Of a DNA stretch of 64,000 bases, positions 63,132 to 64,000 are shown one piece after another. The notes beneath the pieces are model-generated. The model was not told the origin of the DNA. It made no database searches and worked only from the letters and a program-made list of their open reading frames with translations. A program made the translations under genes and the position numbers. The DNA comes from G963666945 sp963666945 (lineage in GTDB: Bacteria > Bacteroidota > Bacteroidia > Bacteroidales > Marinifilaceae). How positions within the stretch are numbered: position 1 is the stretch's first letter; every line of letters begins with the position of its first letter. The stretch is taken from assembly GCA_963666945.2 (NCBI GenBank), contig CAXXRT010000016.1:98728-162727 (forward strand), given 5' to 3'.

Positions 63132-64000
63132 TTGAAACCACAAAATATTCTTTTTATAATTCTATTGTTCCTGTTTTTAGTAAAATTGGTTTATAATAGA
63201 TGGAGCAACAACCACTTATGCCATCGCTAATTCTGACGAAATAAGTGTTGGTAACCAACTATTATGCTCACAACAAGACACCACAGTTTCTGACACAATA
63301 TCAAGCGATACTATTAAGAAGAAACCTCTATTTACTGACCTTGTTCAATATTCAGCCAATGACTCAGTTATTTTCTCTCTGGATGGACAAAAAGTCTTCT
63401 TATACGGTAATGCAAAAGTAACTTATCTTACTACTGAGCTTACTGCCGATTACATTGAACTAGACCTTGATAATGAAACAACCCTTGCCAGGGGTGTTCA
63501 GGATTCTACAGGAAAAATTTATTGAACGCCTAAGTTCAAAGATGGTACACAAGAATTCGAATGCAATCAACTAAAATACAACTATAAAACTGAAAAGGGT
63601 ATTGTAAAAGAAATAATAACTGAAGAAAACGGAGGCTTTGTTCAGGGTTAAAAAGACAAAAAAACTTGACGATAAAACATTCTGCATAAAAAATGGATGG
63701 TATACTACATGCGATGAACACGACCACCCTCATTTTTACGTAAAAATGAACAGGGCAAAAATGATAAAAGACAAAAAAGTCATTACAGGATTTCTTACTT
63801 GGTAGTGGAGGGTGTCCCCCTTCCTTTAGGGATTCCATTCGGATTTTTCCCTATTACTAAAAAAGGTTCATCCGGACTTATTATCCCCTCATATGGAGAA
63901 GAAAAAATGAGAGGCTTTAACCTAAAAGACGGTGGATATTACTTTGCAATAAGTGACCATATCGATTTTACTATTACTGGGGATATATGACTCAAATGGT
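63132..64000 (+). CDS. lptD: LPS-assembly protein LptD/OstA, N-terminal part, frameshifted and cut by window edge
   Basis: N-terminal third of the outer-membrane LPS translocon. TTG 63132 gives MKPQNILFIILLFLFLVK; then, in shifting frames, DGATTTYAIANSDEIS, LVQYSANDSVIFSLDGQKVF, LYGNAKVTYLTTELTADYIE, FKDGTQEFECNQLKYNY, KTEKGIVKEIITEENGGFVQ, NGWYTTCDEHDHPHFYVKMN, YLVVEGVPLPLGIPFGFFP and RGFNLKDGGYYFAISDHIDF, in the order known for Bacteroidetes LptD. Breaks lie near 63205, 63523 (an in-frame TGA), 63650 and 63800. The beta-barrel is outside the window. Confidence 0.9.

Noticed and set aside
1..64000. CRISPR array, insertion sequence or prophage
   Set aside because: No regularly spaced repeats, transposase motifs or phage structural genes were seen on either strand.

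Overview
The window is AT-rich bacterial chromosome from an anaerobic or facultatively anaerobic member of the Bacteroidota, most likely the Bacteroidales. The support is: SusC/SusD outer-membrane pairs with ECF sigma/FecR regulators; GldG-type ABC permease fusions; the gene order bamD-rpoZ-coaBC; a PPi-type phosphofructokinase; a hybrid-cluster protein (hcp) operon; and repeated promoters of the Bacteroidetes form TTTG-N19-TAnnTTTG. I cannot fix the genus. Odoribacteraceae/Marinifilaceae-like relatives are a guess from gene content.

Layout. 1-1570 (-): an ECF sigma factor and a truncated FecR anti-sigma, probably regulating another SusC/D locus off the left edge. 1889-13830 (-): two ABC ATPases, three GldF/GldG-like permease fusions and two tandem short MutS-family ATPases, the least explained part of the window. 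14046-23116 (-): ECF sigma, FecR, STN-containing SusC, SusD, DUF4843-like lipoprotein and PKD-like lipoprotein, separated from the ABC/MutS genes by a terminator-like hairpin. 23686-33240: housekeeping genes (pdxST, upp, pyrBI with a candidate pyrL-like attenuator, coaBC, rpoZ, bamD, an alpha-oxoamine synthase, rlmD). 33300-37680 (+): a retropepsin/PDZ protein followed by a LolCDE/MacB-like ABC exporter. 37782-47864: bcp, recA, an S9 peptidase, ispE, a WbqC-like gene, a NUDIX gene, an NlpC/P60 gene, a DEAD-box helicase and PPi-PFK. 48294-51021 (+): a Fe-S protein and hcp behind a perfect HcpR/CRP-type palindrome. 51089-64000: an RRM protein, two identical tRNA-Lys genes, an adhesin-like protein, pyk, aroQ, xerD, a HEAT-like protein, an EamA transporter, yigZ, dnaA, mlaD, an amidase and partial lptD.

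Sequence quality. Coding frames are clean over most of the window but broken many times at about 15.2-19.0 kb and from about 53.1 kb to the end, plus once at 31.41 kb. The broken genes include dnaA, lptD, pyk and xerD. Nearly all breaks can be repaired by one base, often in a short homopolymer, with family-typical protein on both sides. I read them as sequencing/assembly indels, so these genes are given as single CDS over their reconstructed span with the breaks noted.

How the parts may work together. The 14-23 kb genes form a standard surface-sensing uptake locus: SusC signals through its STN domain to FecR and the sigma factor, and the lipoproteins capture ligand. The neighbouring ABC/MutS cluster is on the same strand and could supply an inner-membrane step, but this is inference. 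No family signature names the substrate, or the role of MutS-type ATPases that lack the mismatch-binding domain.
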